DNA of 37,167 bases from positions 1 through 37,167 of the forward strand of contig DASPKS010000234.1 in assembly GCA_035628035.1 (NCBI GenBank). Direction: 5' to 3'. This document shows positions 1 through 7,663 of this stretch, in pieces (position 1 is the first letter of the stretch; every line of letters starts with the position of its first letter). Source of the DNA: DASPKS01 sp035628035 (lineage in GTDB: Bacteria; Bacteroidota; Rhodothermia; Rhodothermales; Rubricoccaceae). The notes under the pieces were generated by a model. That model saw only the letters and a program-made list of their open reading frames with translations, did not search any database and was not told the DNA's origin. A program made the translations under genes and the position numbers.

Positions 1-687
1 AGCGGGCCCAGGGGAGACCCCACTACGCGGGTGGAGTTCTCCCGCGTGCTCAACGGACGCTGGAAGGATGGAACACCCCTCACGGAAGGGGGCACCGGCT
101 ACCAGACAGGCGGCACCATCGTGCCCTTCGCCTTTCCCGGCGATCCGGTGACGGACACGTACTGGAGCGAGGAGAACCCTAACAACGGCCCCGGCCAGAA
201 CGCCGGCGGCGACCGGAGGGGCACGATCACGTGGGAGACCTTCGACCTCGCGCCGGGCGAGGCGCGCGACCTCTCTTTCGCCGTGCTCTTCGCGTGGGGC
301 ACCAACCGGCTCGACTCGGTAACGCGCCTCCGCGCCGCCTCCGACCGGGTGCAAACGGCCTACGACGACGGTACGCTCTGGAACACCGTGCCCGTCGCGG
401 CAGAGTCGGCGCCGCCTGCGCAGCGTGCGCTCACGCTCCACGCGCCCGCGCCGAACCCCGCCGAGGGCTACGTCGAGGCCGTGGTGGAGACGGCGCGGGC
501 GGGCCGCGTCCGCGTGGCGCTCTACGACGTGCTCGGCCGCGAGGTCGCCGTCCTCACCGACGGCACGCGTGCCGCTGGCCGTCACGCCCTCACGCTCGAC
601 GCGCGCACGCTCCCCGCCGGGACGTACCTCCTCGTCGCGGAGGCCGACGGCGCGCGGGCGGCGCGGCGCCTCAGCGTCGTCCGCTAG
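1..687 (+). CDS. C-terminal part of a secreted protein with a type IX secretion sorting domain (5' truncated)
   Basis: The frame is open from base 1 with no start codon needed, so the gene begins outside the window; 228 residues are visible. The first ~150 residues form a beta-rich stretch I cannot assign (segment APGEARDLSFAVLFAWGTN). The last ~80 residues look like the Por/T9SS type A sorting domain: an APAPNPAEG entry motif, VRVALYDVLGREVAVL in the middle and LPAGTYLLVAEA near the end. Proteins with this tail are exported by Sec, moved across the outer membrane by the type IX system, and released or anchored at the surface. The tail is easily recognised; the function of the passenger cannot be told from this fragment. 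Confidence 0.85.
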   Translation, partial: SGPRGDPTTRVEFSRVLNGRWKDGTPLTEGGTGYQTGGTIVPFAFPGDPVTDTYWSEENPNNGPGQNAGGDRRGTITWETFDLAPGEARDLSFAVLFAWGTNRLDSVTRLRAASDRVQTAYDDGTLWNTVPVAAESAPPAQRALTLHAPAPNPAEGYVEAVVETARAGRVRVALYDVLGREVAVLTDGTRAAGRHALTLDARTLPAGTYLLVAEADGARAARRLSVVR

Positions 688-715
688 ACCACCTCGCTCA
701 CGTACGGTAGGTGGT
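688..715 (+). terminator. Weak inverted repeat just after the stop codon
   Basis: A perfect 7-bp inverted repeat (ACCACCT at 688-694, AGGTGGT at 709-715) with a 14-nt loop starts right after the stop codon at 687. No T-run follows, so intrinsic termination is doubtful. Confidence 0.25.
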
Positions 716-832
716 TCGGAACCTGCGGCCCGGCCGTCGGGTGTGCGGCCGAGCGGCGGCCGGCTCCCGCGAGGAGGGCGTGGAATCGGGCGCTGCCTCC
801 CTTCTCTTCATCCCATCTCAGGAGGTACCGCC

Positions 833-1126
833 ATGCCACGCGGAGACAAGTCATCGTACACCGACAAGCAGAAGCGCAAGGCCGAGCACATCGAGGAGAG
901 CTACCGCGAGCGCGGCGTCTCGGAGAAGGAGGCGGAAAGCCGTGCCTGGGCCACCGTCAACAAGGAGTCGGGCGGGGGGAAGAAGTCCGGCTCGGGGCGC
1001 GGGAAGGCAGAGTCGCGCGCGTCGTCGAAGAAGGGCGGCCGGAAGGGCGGGAGCAGCCAGGGCTTCGAGAAGCGGAGCGCCGCCGCGAAGAAGGGGTGGG
1101 CGACGCGCCGCCGCCAGGGCAGCTGA
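833..1126 (+). CDS. Small lysine/arginine-rich protein, plasmid-stabilisation-like family
   Basis: The product has 97 residues and is strongly basic. The start is fixed by an unusually good Shine-Dalgarno (AGGAGGT at 820-826, 6 nt before the ATG), rare among the genes here. The N-terminal ~50 residues (MPRGDKSSYTDKQKRKAEHI, then a segment with SEKEAESRAWATVNKE) match from memory a widespread small family often labelled plasmid stabilisation protein, whose function is not established. The rest is a Lys/Gly/Ser-rich tail ending in KKGWATRRRQGS, which suggests nucleic-acid binding. The gene stands alone and converges on an acidic small protein at 1202-1579. Confidence 0.8.
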   Translation: MPRGDKSSYTDKQKRKAEHIEESYRERGVSEKEAESRAWATVNKESGGGKKSGSGRGKAESRASSKKGGRKGGSSQGFEKRSAAAKKGWATRRRQGS

Positions 1127-1147
1127 GCGCGACGGCGGGATAGAAAA

Positions 1148-1176
1148 GCGCGGCGCCCCGCGAAGGAGCGCCGCGC
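1148..1176 (-). terminator. Probable terminator between convergent small genes
   Basis: A perfect 9-bp stem (GCGCGGCGC at 1148-1156, GCGCCGCGC at 1168-1176) with an 11-nt loop. Read on the minus strand it is followed by TTTTCTA (complement of 1141-1147), so it best serves the minus-strand gene at 1202-1579. The hairpin may also slow transcription arriving from 833-1126. Confidence 0.6.
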
Positions 1177-1201
1177 GCCGCGTTGAATGCAGGCCCCCGC
1201 C

Positions 1202-1579
1202 TTACGAGTTGGCGGAGGTGCCGTAGTCAGTCCCGCTGACCATCCCGCTGTTGCCGGAGCCGCCCTCTGGGGCGTCGCCCGCGGAGTGGCCGGAGCCGGG
1301 GTCGTTCTTCGTGGCGTCGTCGGCGGCCGCGCCGAGGTTACCGCGGTCGCCTCGGGAGCGCTCGGGGCCGACGGCGAGCTCGTCGCGGACGTACTCGTCG
1401 GTGTCGTCGTCGGTCATGCCGGCGGGGGGCTCGTCGGTGATGGCGAGCGCGGCGAGCTCGGCCGCGCCCCCGCCGCCCGGGTCGTCGCGCGTCACGTCGT
1501 CGCCCGTGGCGCCGCCTTCTTCGTCGCCGCCGCCCGCCATCGAGCCGCCGGGGAGGTTGGTGTCGAGATCGTCTGCCAT
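1202..1579 (-). CDS. Small acidic, Gly/Asp-rich hypothetical protein
   Basis: The product has 125 residues, is rich in Asp, Gly, Ala and Glu, and shows no hydrophobic core, so it is probably intrinsically disordered. I do not recognise a family. The start at 1579 is chosen because an AGGAGG lies 6 nt upstream on the minus strand; the same frame could begin 31 codons earlier at 1672, but that stretch is low-complexity and has no ribosome site. Recurrent features are GGG/GGDEEGG runs and DDATKNDPGSGHSAGD. The gene is oriented against the basic 97-aa gene and shares the hairpin at 1148-1176 with it. Confidence 0.6.
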   Translation of the reverse strand: MADDLDTNLPGGSMAGGGDEEGGATGDDVTRDDPGGGGAAELAALAITDEPPAGMTDDDTDEYVRDELAVGPERSRGDRGNLGAAADDATKNDPGSGHSAGDAPEGGSGNSGMVSGTDYGTSANS

Positions 1580-1731
1580 GAGGGGCCTCCTGGAGAAAGG
1601 GGTAGAGAAGGGAGGGGGTTGTTCTTCGGCGAAGCGGGGGGGTTCCGCCTGCGCGTCGAGGCGTTGCGCCATGCCCGTGTCAGCTTGGCACCGGGTATTT
1701 GTATGCCCTTTCCGTCCGCGCTCCCCCCGCG

Positions 1732-2739
1732 ATGCCCCACGCGGTCCTCGAACTCACCGTCTTCGTCGCCTCGCCGGGCGACGTGGCGCGCGAGCGCGAC
1801 GCGCTCGGCGCGGTGGTGGACGAGATCAACCGGACCGTCGGTGGGCGCGAGGGCTTCCGGCTCACGCTGAAGCGGTGGGAGACGCACGCGCGCCCGGCGG
1901 CGGGCCGCCCGCAGGGCGTCATCAACGGGCAGCTCGGCCCGTCGGACCTCTTCGTCGGCATCCTCTGGAAGCGGCTCGGCACGCCGACGGGGAAGGCGGC
2001 GTCGGGGACGGTCGAGGAGTTCGAAGCGGCGCACGCCGCGTGGCAACGCAACGGGGCGCCGCAGGCGGAGGTGCTGTTCTACTTCAGCGAGGCGCGCGTG
2101 CGTCCCTCCGACGTGGAGCCTGAGCAGCTCGCGGCCGTGCAGGCGTTCCGCGCCCGCGTGGCGGCCGACCACCTCGTGTGGACATACCGCGGCCCGGCAC
2201 ACTTCGCCGACATCGTGCGCCCCCACCTCATCGACGCGGCGCGCGCGGTGGCGCGGCGGCATCGGCGCGCCGAGCGGCCGCAGGGGGCGCCGCGCCCGAC
2301 GCGCCCCATCGCCCGAAGTCCGAAACGCTACACCGACGCCGAGCGCCGCGTGTACCTCGTCGAGGCCTTCACTACGGTCGAGCGATATTTCCTCGGCGCA
2401 GCGGAGGCGCTCCGGGCGCACCGGCCCCGCGCACACGTCGCCGTCCTCCGGCTGGATGAGGGGACCCTCTACGCCGAGGGCGCCGTAGACGACATGGTGC
2501 GGAGCCGGTGCCGGATCTGGATCGAGGGCCGCGCCGCGCTCGCCTTCGGCGGCAGCCGGTACCAGCGCGTGACGAGCGAGTTCGTCCGGCTCGACGCGCT
2601 GGCCGTATTGAAGGAGGCCGACGGTGCCCTCGCGTTCACGCTCACGGGCACCAACGCGCAGGCCGACTTCGCGCTCGCGCCGGAGGAGGTCGCCGAGCGG
2701 TTCTGGCTCGCGTTCGTCCGGAAGCTGGGGGCGGTGTAG
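1732..2739 (+). CDS. DUF4062-like protein with an unassigned C-terminal domain
   Basis: The product has 335 residues. The N-terminal ~110 residues carry the DUF4062-type signature: VFVASPGDVARERDAL (residues 10-25), a WE motif near 49, a DLFVGILWKRLGTPTG block (72-87) and SGTVEEFEAA (91-100). This alpha/beta fold is distantly TIR/nucleoside-processing-like and often sits at the N-terminus of signalling or NLR-like immune proteins. Residues ~110-195 look like a helical linker. Residues ~200-335 form a compact region I cannot assign (RIWIEGRAALAFGG near 261-274). No NTPase motif or transmembrane segment is seen. The ATG at 1732 is preferred over 1699 because the domain starts immediately. The gene is monocistronic and ends 3 nt from the convergent oligopeptidase gene. 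Confidence 0.75.
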   Translation: MPHAVLELTVFVASPGDVARERDALGAVVDEINRTVGGREGFRLTLKRWETHARPAAGRPQGVINGQLGPSDLFVGILWKRLGTPTGKAASGTVEEFEAAHAAWQRNGAPQAEVLFYFSEARVRPSDVEPEQLAAVQAFRARVAADHLVWTYRGPAHFADIVRPHLIDAARAVARRHRRAERPQGAPRPTRPIARSPKRYTDAERRVYLVEAFTTVERYFLGAAEALRAHRPRAHVAVLRLDEGTLYAEGAVDDMVRSRCRIWIEGRAALAFGGSRYQRVTSEFVRLDALAVLKEADGALAFTLTGTNAQADFALAPEEVAERFWLAFVRKLGAV

Positions 2740-2742
2740 GGC

Positions 2743-4839
2743 CTAGGGCTGCGTCGCGAGGCCGGCCTGGTCGAGGAGCCACGCGTACTCGAAGGCGATC
2801 TCGCGGAACCGCCGGAAGCGCCCCGACGCGCCGCCGTGCCCGGCTTCCATGTTCGTCCGGAGGAGGAGCGCGTTCTGGTCCGTCTTGAGGTCGCGGAGGC
2901 GGGCTACCCACTTCGCCGGCTCCCAGTACTGCACCTGGCTGTCGTGGAGCCCCGTCGTCACGAGCAGCGGCGGGTAGGCCGTCGCGCGGACGTTGTCGTA
3001 GGGGGAGTACGCGAGCATGTAGCGGAAGTACGTGGAGTCGGCGGGGTTCCCCCACTCGTCGTACTCGAACGTCGTCAGCGGGATGGTCTCGTCGAGCATC
3101 GTCGTCACCACGTCGACGAACGGCACGTTGGCGATGACGCCGTCCCAGAGGTCGGGCCGGAGGTTGACGACGGCGCCCATGAGCAGGCCGCCGGCACTCC
3201 CGCCCTGGGCGTAGAGCCGCTCGGGGTCGGCGTAGCGGTGCGCCACGAGGTGCTCCGCCGCGTCGATGAAGTCGGTGAACGTGTTCATCTTCTGGAGGAG
3301 CTTCCCGCGGTCGTACCACGCGCGGCCCATCTCCTGCCCCCCACGGATGTGGGCGATGGCGTAGATGAATCCGCGGTCGAGCAGGCTCAGCCGCGGGATC
3401 GAGAACCCGGCCGACGACGACGCGCCGTAGGAGCCGTACCCGTAGAGGAGCAGCGGCGCCGTCCCGTCCACGGGCGTCTCGCGGCGGCGGACGAGCGAGA
3501 TCGGCACGGGCGTGCCGTCGCGCGCCGTGGCCCACAGCCGCTCGGTCACGTAGTTCGCCGGGTCGAAGTCGCCGAGGACAGGCTGCCGCTTGACGAGCGT
3601 GGCCTCGCGGTCCTCCAGGTCGTAGTCGTACGCCGACTGCGGCGTCGTCATGGAAGCGTAGTTGTAGCGGACGACGTCGGTGTCGTAGGTGGGGGTGTAG
3701 CCGAGGGAGGCGGCGTAGGTGGGCTCGCCGAAGTCCACCTCGTGGTCGAGCGCGCCGTCCTTCGTGCGCACGCGGAGGCGGCTCAGCCCGCCCTCGCGCT
3801 CCTGCGTGACGACGAAGTCCTCGAACACGTCGAAGTTCTCCAGGAGCACGTCGGCGCGGTGGGGGACGAGCGGCTCCCACCGGTCGGGCGCGTCGGTGGG
3901 GGCGCGCATGAGCTGGAAGTTGGTGGCGCCGCCGAGGTTCGTCCGCACGTACCAGTGGTTGCCGGCATGCTGGAGGGTGTGCTCGTGCCCCCGCTCGCGC
4001 GGGCGGAACACGACGAACGCACCCATCGGGTCGTCGGCGTCGAGGTAGCGGTACTCGTCGGCGAGCGTCTGGCTGGAGCCGATCAGGAGGAAGCGGTCGG
4101 ACTTCGAGCGGGACACGCCCACGCTGAACTCGGTGTCGTCCTCCTGGAAGACGACGGCGGCCTGGTCGGCGGGTTGGCCGAGGGTGTGGCGGAGGATCTG
4201 GTACGTGCGGAGGGTGGCGAGGTCCTGCCGCGCGAAGAACAGCGTCCGGTTATCGTTCGCCCACGCCATCGAGGGCGAGACCGGGTGGATCACGTCGGGG
4301 AGCATCGCCCCCGTGCGGAGGTCCTTGAACCGGAGGGTGTAGATGCGCCGCCCGACGGTGTCCTCGGCGAACGCCAGGAGGTTGCCGTCCTCCGTCACCT
4401 CCCAGTTGCCGACGGCGTAGTAGCCGTGCCCCTCGGCGCGCTCGTTGGCGTTGAGCAGGATCTCCTCGTCGGCCTCCATCGAGCCGCGGCGGCGGGCGTA
4501 GACCGGGTAGTCCTTCCCCTCCTCGAACCGGGTGTAGTACCAGTACCCGTTCTCGAAGAACGGCGCCGACGACTCGTCCTGCTGGATGCGCCCGACGATC
4601 TCGGTGAAGAGGCCCTCGCGGAGGTCGGCGAGGTGCGCCGTCATCGCCTCGGTGTAGGCGTTCTCGGCTTCGAGGTACTGGATGACCTCGGGGTTCTCGC
4701 GCTCGCGGAGCCAGTAGTACGGGTCCGTCCGCGTGACGCCGTGGTGCGTCATCGCGTACGGGCGCTGCGCCACGTCGGGCGGCGTCTGCGCGTGGGCGAG
4801 GGGGAAGGCGAAGAGGGCGAGGGCCATGAGGCGGCGCAT
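2743..4839 (-). CDS. ptrB: Secreted prolyl oligopeptidase-family peptidase (oligopeptidase B-like, S9A)
   Basis: The product has 698 residues. An export signal is visible at residues 1-17 (hydrophobic LMALALFAFPLAHA ending in an AxA-like site). This is followed by an S9A N-terminal propeller region containing the PYYWLRERENPEV entry motif typical of oligopeptidase B. The C-terminal alpha/beta hydrolase domain (~430-698) has the nucleophile Ser548 in GGSAGG, with Asp633 in GLHDSQV and His668 in AGHGG as the likely remaining triad. The family cleaves short peptides, commonly after basic residues. A signal peptide points to periplasmic peptide degradation rather than the cytoplasmic role of enterobacterial PtrB. 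A possible -7-like TAGTTTCC lies at 4868-4875, 29 nt upstream. The family is certain; substrate preference is inferred. Confidence 0.93.
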   Translation of the reverse strand: MRRLMALALFAFPLAHAQTPPDVAQRPYAMTHHGVTRTDPYYWLRERENPEVIQYLEAENAYTEAMTAHLADLREGLFTEIVGRIQQDESSAPFFENGYWYYTRFEEGKDYPVYARRRGSMEADEEILLNANERAEGHGYYAVGNWEVTEDGNLLAFAEDTVGRRIYTLRFKDLRTGAMLPDVIHPVSPSMAWANDNRTLFFARQDLATLRTYQILRHTLGQPADQAAVVFQEDDTEFSVGVSRSKSDRFLLIGSSQTLADEYRYLDADDPMGAFVVFRPRERGHEHTLQHAGNHWYVRTNLGGATNFQLMRAPTDAPDRWEPLVPHRADVLLENFDVFEDFVVTQEREGGLSRLRVRTKDGALDHEVDFGEPTYAASLGYTPTYDTDVVRYNYASMTTPQSAYDYDLEDREATLVKRQPVLGDFDPANYVTERLWATARDGTPVPISLVRRRETPVDGTAPLLLYGYGSYGASSSAGFSIPRLSLLDRGFIYAIAHIRGGQEMGRAWYDRGKLLQKMNTFTDFIDAAEHLVAHRYADPERLYAQGGSAGGLLMGAVVNLRPDLWDGVIANVPFVDVVTTMLDETIPLTTFEYDEWGNPADSTYFRYMLAYSPYDNVRATAYPPLLVTTGLHDSQVQYWEPAKWVARLRDLKTDQNALLLRTNMEAGHGGASGRFRRFREIAFEYAWLLDQAGLATQP

Positions 4840-4887
4840 GGGTTCGGCCGGTGAACGGGAAGGACGAGGAAACTAGTGCGGGCGCGG

Positions 4888-5391
4888 TCAGCGTCGACGC
4901 CGGCCGGGGAGCGGAACCACCAGCCCGTCCATGAAGAGGTGGCTGAAGTACCCCACGAGGGCCGCGCCGTAGAACGGGAGCCCCGAGAACGGCCGCTCCG
5001 GGAACAGCACGAACGGGAGCACGAGCAGCGGCGACGGGATGAGCAGCATCGCCCAGAAGGTGTGGGTCCACCCCCGATGCTTCCCGATGATGGGGAGGAT
5101 GGCGAACAGCCCGAGGAAGGCGGCGTGCTGGAACTGCCGCGTCGCGATCAGCACCACGTCCACCACGAAGAAGAGGGCATAGAAAAAATTCTGCTCCTTC
5201 GAGTTGGTGTCGACGTCGGGCCAGAGGCCGAACATCAGGCAGAGCCCGAAGAGGACGAGGGGGTAGGCGACGAGCTCCAGCTCGGTGAACTGCCGCCACG
5301 CCTCGTCCACGGCGAAGACGAGGAAGAGCGCGGCGGCGTAGGCGGCGAAGAAGACGGCAGCGCCCGTGAGGTGCCCTTTGTACCCGGCCAT
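4888..5391 (-). CDS. YdjM/DUF457-like membrane-bound metal-dependent hydrolase
   Basis: The product has 167 residues with about four or five membrane segments. Conserved polar residues sit at membrane edges: His7 in YKGHLTG, Asp59/Asp61 in WPDVDTNS, His105/Arg106/His110 in KHRGWTHTF, and His151/Asp155 in HLFMDG. This is the pattern of the YdjM (LexA-regulated, DUF457) family, predicted metal-dependent membrane hydrolases of unknown substrate. The gene starts 15 nt after the murJ stop, so it is probably the last gene of the rng-aroQ-murJ run. The C-terminus ends in an RRRR tail. Family assignment is good; the biochemical role is unknown. Confidence 0.8.
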   Translation of the reverse strand: MAGYKGHLTGAAVFFAAYAAALFLVFAVDEAWRQFTELELVAYPLVLFGLCLMFGLWPDVDTNSKEQNFFYALFFVVDVVLIATRQFQHAAFLGLFAILPIIGKHRGWTHTFWAMLLIPSPLLVLPFVLFPERPFSGLPFYGAALVGYFSHLFMDGLVVPLPGRRRR

Positions 5392-5406
5392 GCGGAAGGA
5401 AAAAGG

Positions 5407-7236
5407 TCAGCGGCGGAAGCGGCGCAGGAAGCGGCCCGCCCACGCCTCGCCCTCGTCGAGGCCGAGCAGCGTGGCGCCGCCGAGGTACGCCGCGCCGTAG
5501 AGGCCGACGACGAGGAGCGCGAGCAGCCACACGGGCAGGGAGGGGAGCAGCGCCCACAGCCCCGCCGCCGGCACCGATGACGCGACGGCGAGGCCGAGCA
5601 TCCGCAGCGCCGCGCCGGTGGGGAGGCGGAACGCGGGTTCGTGCCTGCGAAGCGCCGCTGTGAGCCGCGCCAGCTCCACCCACGCGCCGACGACGCTCCC
5701 GAGCGCGAGCCCGACGGCACCCAGCCGCAGCGGCGACCCGACTACGCCGACGAGCGGCACGGCGCCCACCGGCACGCGGTCGAGCACGAGCATGAGCCCG
5801 GCCCCGACGGCCGCGCTCGCGGCCACGCGCCACACGGCGATGCGCGCGGGCGTCTTCGTCTCGCCGAGGGCGAAGAACGCGTTCTGGAGGAGGCGCGCCG
5901 TGGTCGTCGCGCCGAGGCCGAGGGCGTACGCGCCCAGCACGAGCGCGACGAGCGCCACGTCGTCGTCGCCGAAGGAGCCCGTGTGGTAGAGCGCGCCGAC
6001 GACGAGCGGCCCGAACACGAGGTACCCCACGATGGTGGGGATGATCAAGAAGAGGATCTGGCGGAGGGAGGCCGTTACGCGGTCGAGGAAGGCGTCGAGC
6101 TGGGCACGCGAGATCCGGCTCAGCTCGGGCAGCTCGCTCGCGGCCACGCTCATCCCGAACAGCGAGATGGGGAGGATGTAGAGTACCTGCGCCGCACTGA
6201 GGGCGGCGATGGCGCCGGCGGCGAGGAAGCCCCCGAGGAAGATGTCGAAGTACGCCGAGAGCTGGTACACCCCGCGCCCGGCCACGACGGGCCCGAACGC
6301 GCGCACGGCCTCGCGCACGCCCTCGACCCGCGTCGAGAGCGAGAGACGGAACCCCCGCGTCACGCGGAACACGAGCGGGAGCTGCACGCCGAACTGGAGC
6401 ACCCCGCCCACGAGCGCGCCCACGAGCGCCGCCTTGAGCAGCGCGGTCATCCACGCGATGGGCGAGGCCGCCTCTTCACGAACCAACAAACCAGCCAGCA
6501 CTAGCGCGCCGATGATGGCCACGTTCCACAGCACCGGCGCCACGTAGGGCAGGAAGAACCGGCGGTGGCTGTTGAGCACGCCGAGCGCCCACGCCGACAG
6601 CACGAGCACGCCCGTCATCGGGAATGTGAGGTAGATCGCCTCGACGCTGAGCGCGAACCGGTCGATAGGCAGCTCGCCCGCCGCTACGCGCGCCGCGTCG
6701 CCGATCCAGCCGGGCGCGAGGACGGCCATCAACGGCCGCGCCAGCGCCATGCCGAGGAGGACGAGCACCGCGGAGAGCGCGACGAGTAGCCCGAGGATCG
6801 CCCCGGCAAACCGCCCCGCGTCCTCCTCGCGGCCGTCGGCGAGGAGGCGGCTGTAGACGGGGATGAACGCCGCGGAGACCGTTCCTTCGCCGAGGAGGTT
6901 CTGCAAGAGGTTCGGCGCGCGGAAGGCCACGCGGAGGACGTCAGCGTGGGGGCCGAGCCCGAAAAAATGGGCTAGGGCCCGCTCGCGCACCAGCCCCAGG
7001 AGGCGGCTGGCGAAGATGCCGGCGGCTACGAGCGGCGCGGCACTCCGGTGGGGCTCGCGCTCCGCCGTGGCCTCAGCCGGGGAGCCCGGTGCGGCGCTCG
7101 CCGCTTTGAGCGGCGCGCCCTCCGGGGCTTTAGGGGCCGCGAGTCCCGCCGGCCCGAGGTCCGCTTCCGTGGCCGGCTCGTTCTGCGGCTCCGGCACCCC
7201 CTGCGGGGCCTGCGCGTCCGGCGTGGGCTCAGGCAC
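5407..7236 (-). CDS. murJ: Lipid II flippase MurJ (MviN)
   Basis: The product has 609 residues. A Pro/Ala/Glu-rich extension of about 65 residues precedes the core, which begins at AAGIFASRLLGLVRERALA, the MviN/MurJ TM1 signature with its essential Arg residues. A NLLGEGTVSAAFIPVYSR block follows, then a further dozen hydrophobic segments, fitting the 14-TM MOP-superfamily flippase. MurJ moves lipid II across the cytoplasmic membrane for peptidoglycan synthesis. The core length matches the usual ~510-540 residues; the N-terminal extension is extra. The start codon overlaps the end of aroQ by 8 nt, which suggests translational coupling. Confidence 0.95.
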   Translation of the reverse strand: MPEPTPDAQAPQGVPEPQNEPATEADLGPAGLAAPKAPEGAPLKAASAAPGSPAEATAEREPHRSAAPLVAAGIFASRLLGLVRERALAHFFGLGPHADVLRVAFRAPNLLQNLLGEGTVSAAFIPVYSRLLADGREEDAGRFAGAILGLLVALSAVLVLLGMALARPLMAVLAPGWIGDAARVAAGELPIDRFALSVEAIYLTFPMTGVLVLSAWALGVLNSHRRFFLPYVAPVLWNVAIIGALVLAGLLVREEAASPIAWMTALLKAALVGALVGGVLQFGVQLPLVFRVTRGFRLSLSTRVEGVREAVRAFGPVVAGRGVYQLSAYFDIFLGGFLAAGAIAALSAAQVLYILPISLFGMSVAASELPELSRISRAQLDAFLDRVTASLRQILFLIIPTIVGYLVFGPLVVGALYHTGSFGDDDVALVALVLGAYALGLGATTTARLLQNAFFALGETKTPARIAVWRVAASAAVGAGLMLVLDRVPVGAVPLVGVVGSPLRLGAVGLALGSVVGAWVELARLTAALRRHEPAFRLPTGAALRMLGLAVASSVPAAGLWALLPSLPVWLLALLVVGLYGAAYLGGATLLGLDEGEAWAGRFLRRFRR

Positions 7237-7663
7237 GGGGCGCCCGGTCGAGGAAGAACCGCACGGCGAGGTGGTACCCTGCCGGCCCCAAGCCGGTGAT
7301 CACGCCCGCGCACGCGCCCGCCGTGAGGAGCGTGTGGCGGAAGGGCTCGCGGGCGTGGACGTTCGTGAGGTGCACCTCGACGACGGGCACGCGCACAGCG
7401 GCGATGGCGTCGCGGAGTGCCACGCTCGTGTGGCTGTAGCCGGCCGCGTTGAGGATCACCCCGTGCATCCCGTCGTCGCCGGCCGCGTGGAGCGCGTCAA
7501 CGAGCGCGCCCTCGTGGTTGCTCTGAAAAAAAACGAACTCGACGCCGGGGAAGGCCGCGCGCAGCCCCGTCTCGATCTCGGCCAGCGACCGCGTGCCGTA
7601 CACCTCGGGCTCACGCCTACCGAGCCGGTCGAGGTTGGGGCCGTTGAGGACGAGCAGCTTCAC
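7229..7663 (-). CDS. aroQ: Type II 3-dehydroquinate dehydratase
   Basis: The product has 144 residues, the normal length. The full type II dehydroquinase signature is present: LVLNGPNLDRLGRREPEVYG with the catalytic Tyr near residue 22, QSNHEGALVDALH, the NAAGYSHTSVALRDAI loop with the catalytic His, and EVHLTNVHAREPFRH. It dehydrates 3-dehydroquinate to 3-dehydroshikimate in the shikimate pathway. It overlaps the upstream metallo-hydrolase by 4 nt and the downstream murJ by 8 nt, so it lies inside one transcript. No active-site residue appears to be missing. Confidence 0.96.
   Translation of the reverse strand: MKLLVLNGPNLDRLGRREPEVYGTRSLAEIETGLRAAFPGVEFVFFQSNHEGALVDALHAAGDDGMHGVILNAAGYSHTSVALRDAIAAVRVPVVEVHLTNVHAREPFRHTLLTAGACAGVITGLGPAGYHLAVRFFLDRAPRA

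Noticed and set aside
1685..1702. TTGGCA...TATTTG upstream of the DUF4062-like gene as a promoter
   Set aside because: The two boxes are only about 5 nt apart, too close for either sigma-70 or Bacteroidota-type promoters.
2836..4854. Long plus-strand open frame (672 codons) opposite the oligopeptidase gene
   Set aside because: It has a skewed Arg/Val/Glu/His composition typical of an antisense frame in high-GC DNA, and the opposite strand encodes a full oligopeptidase.
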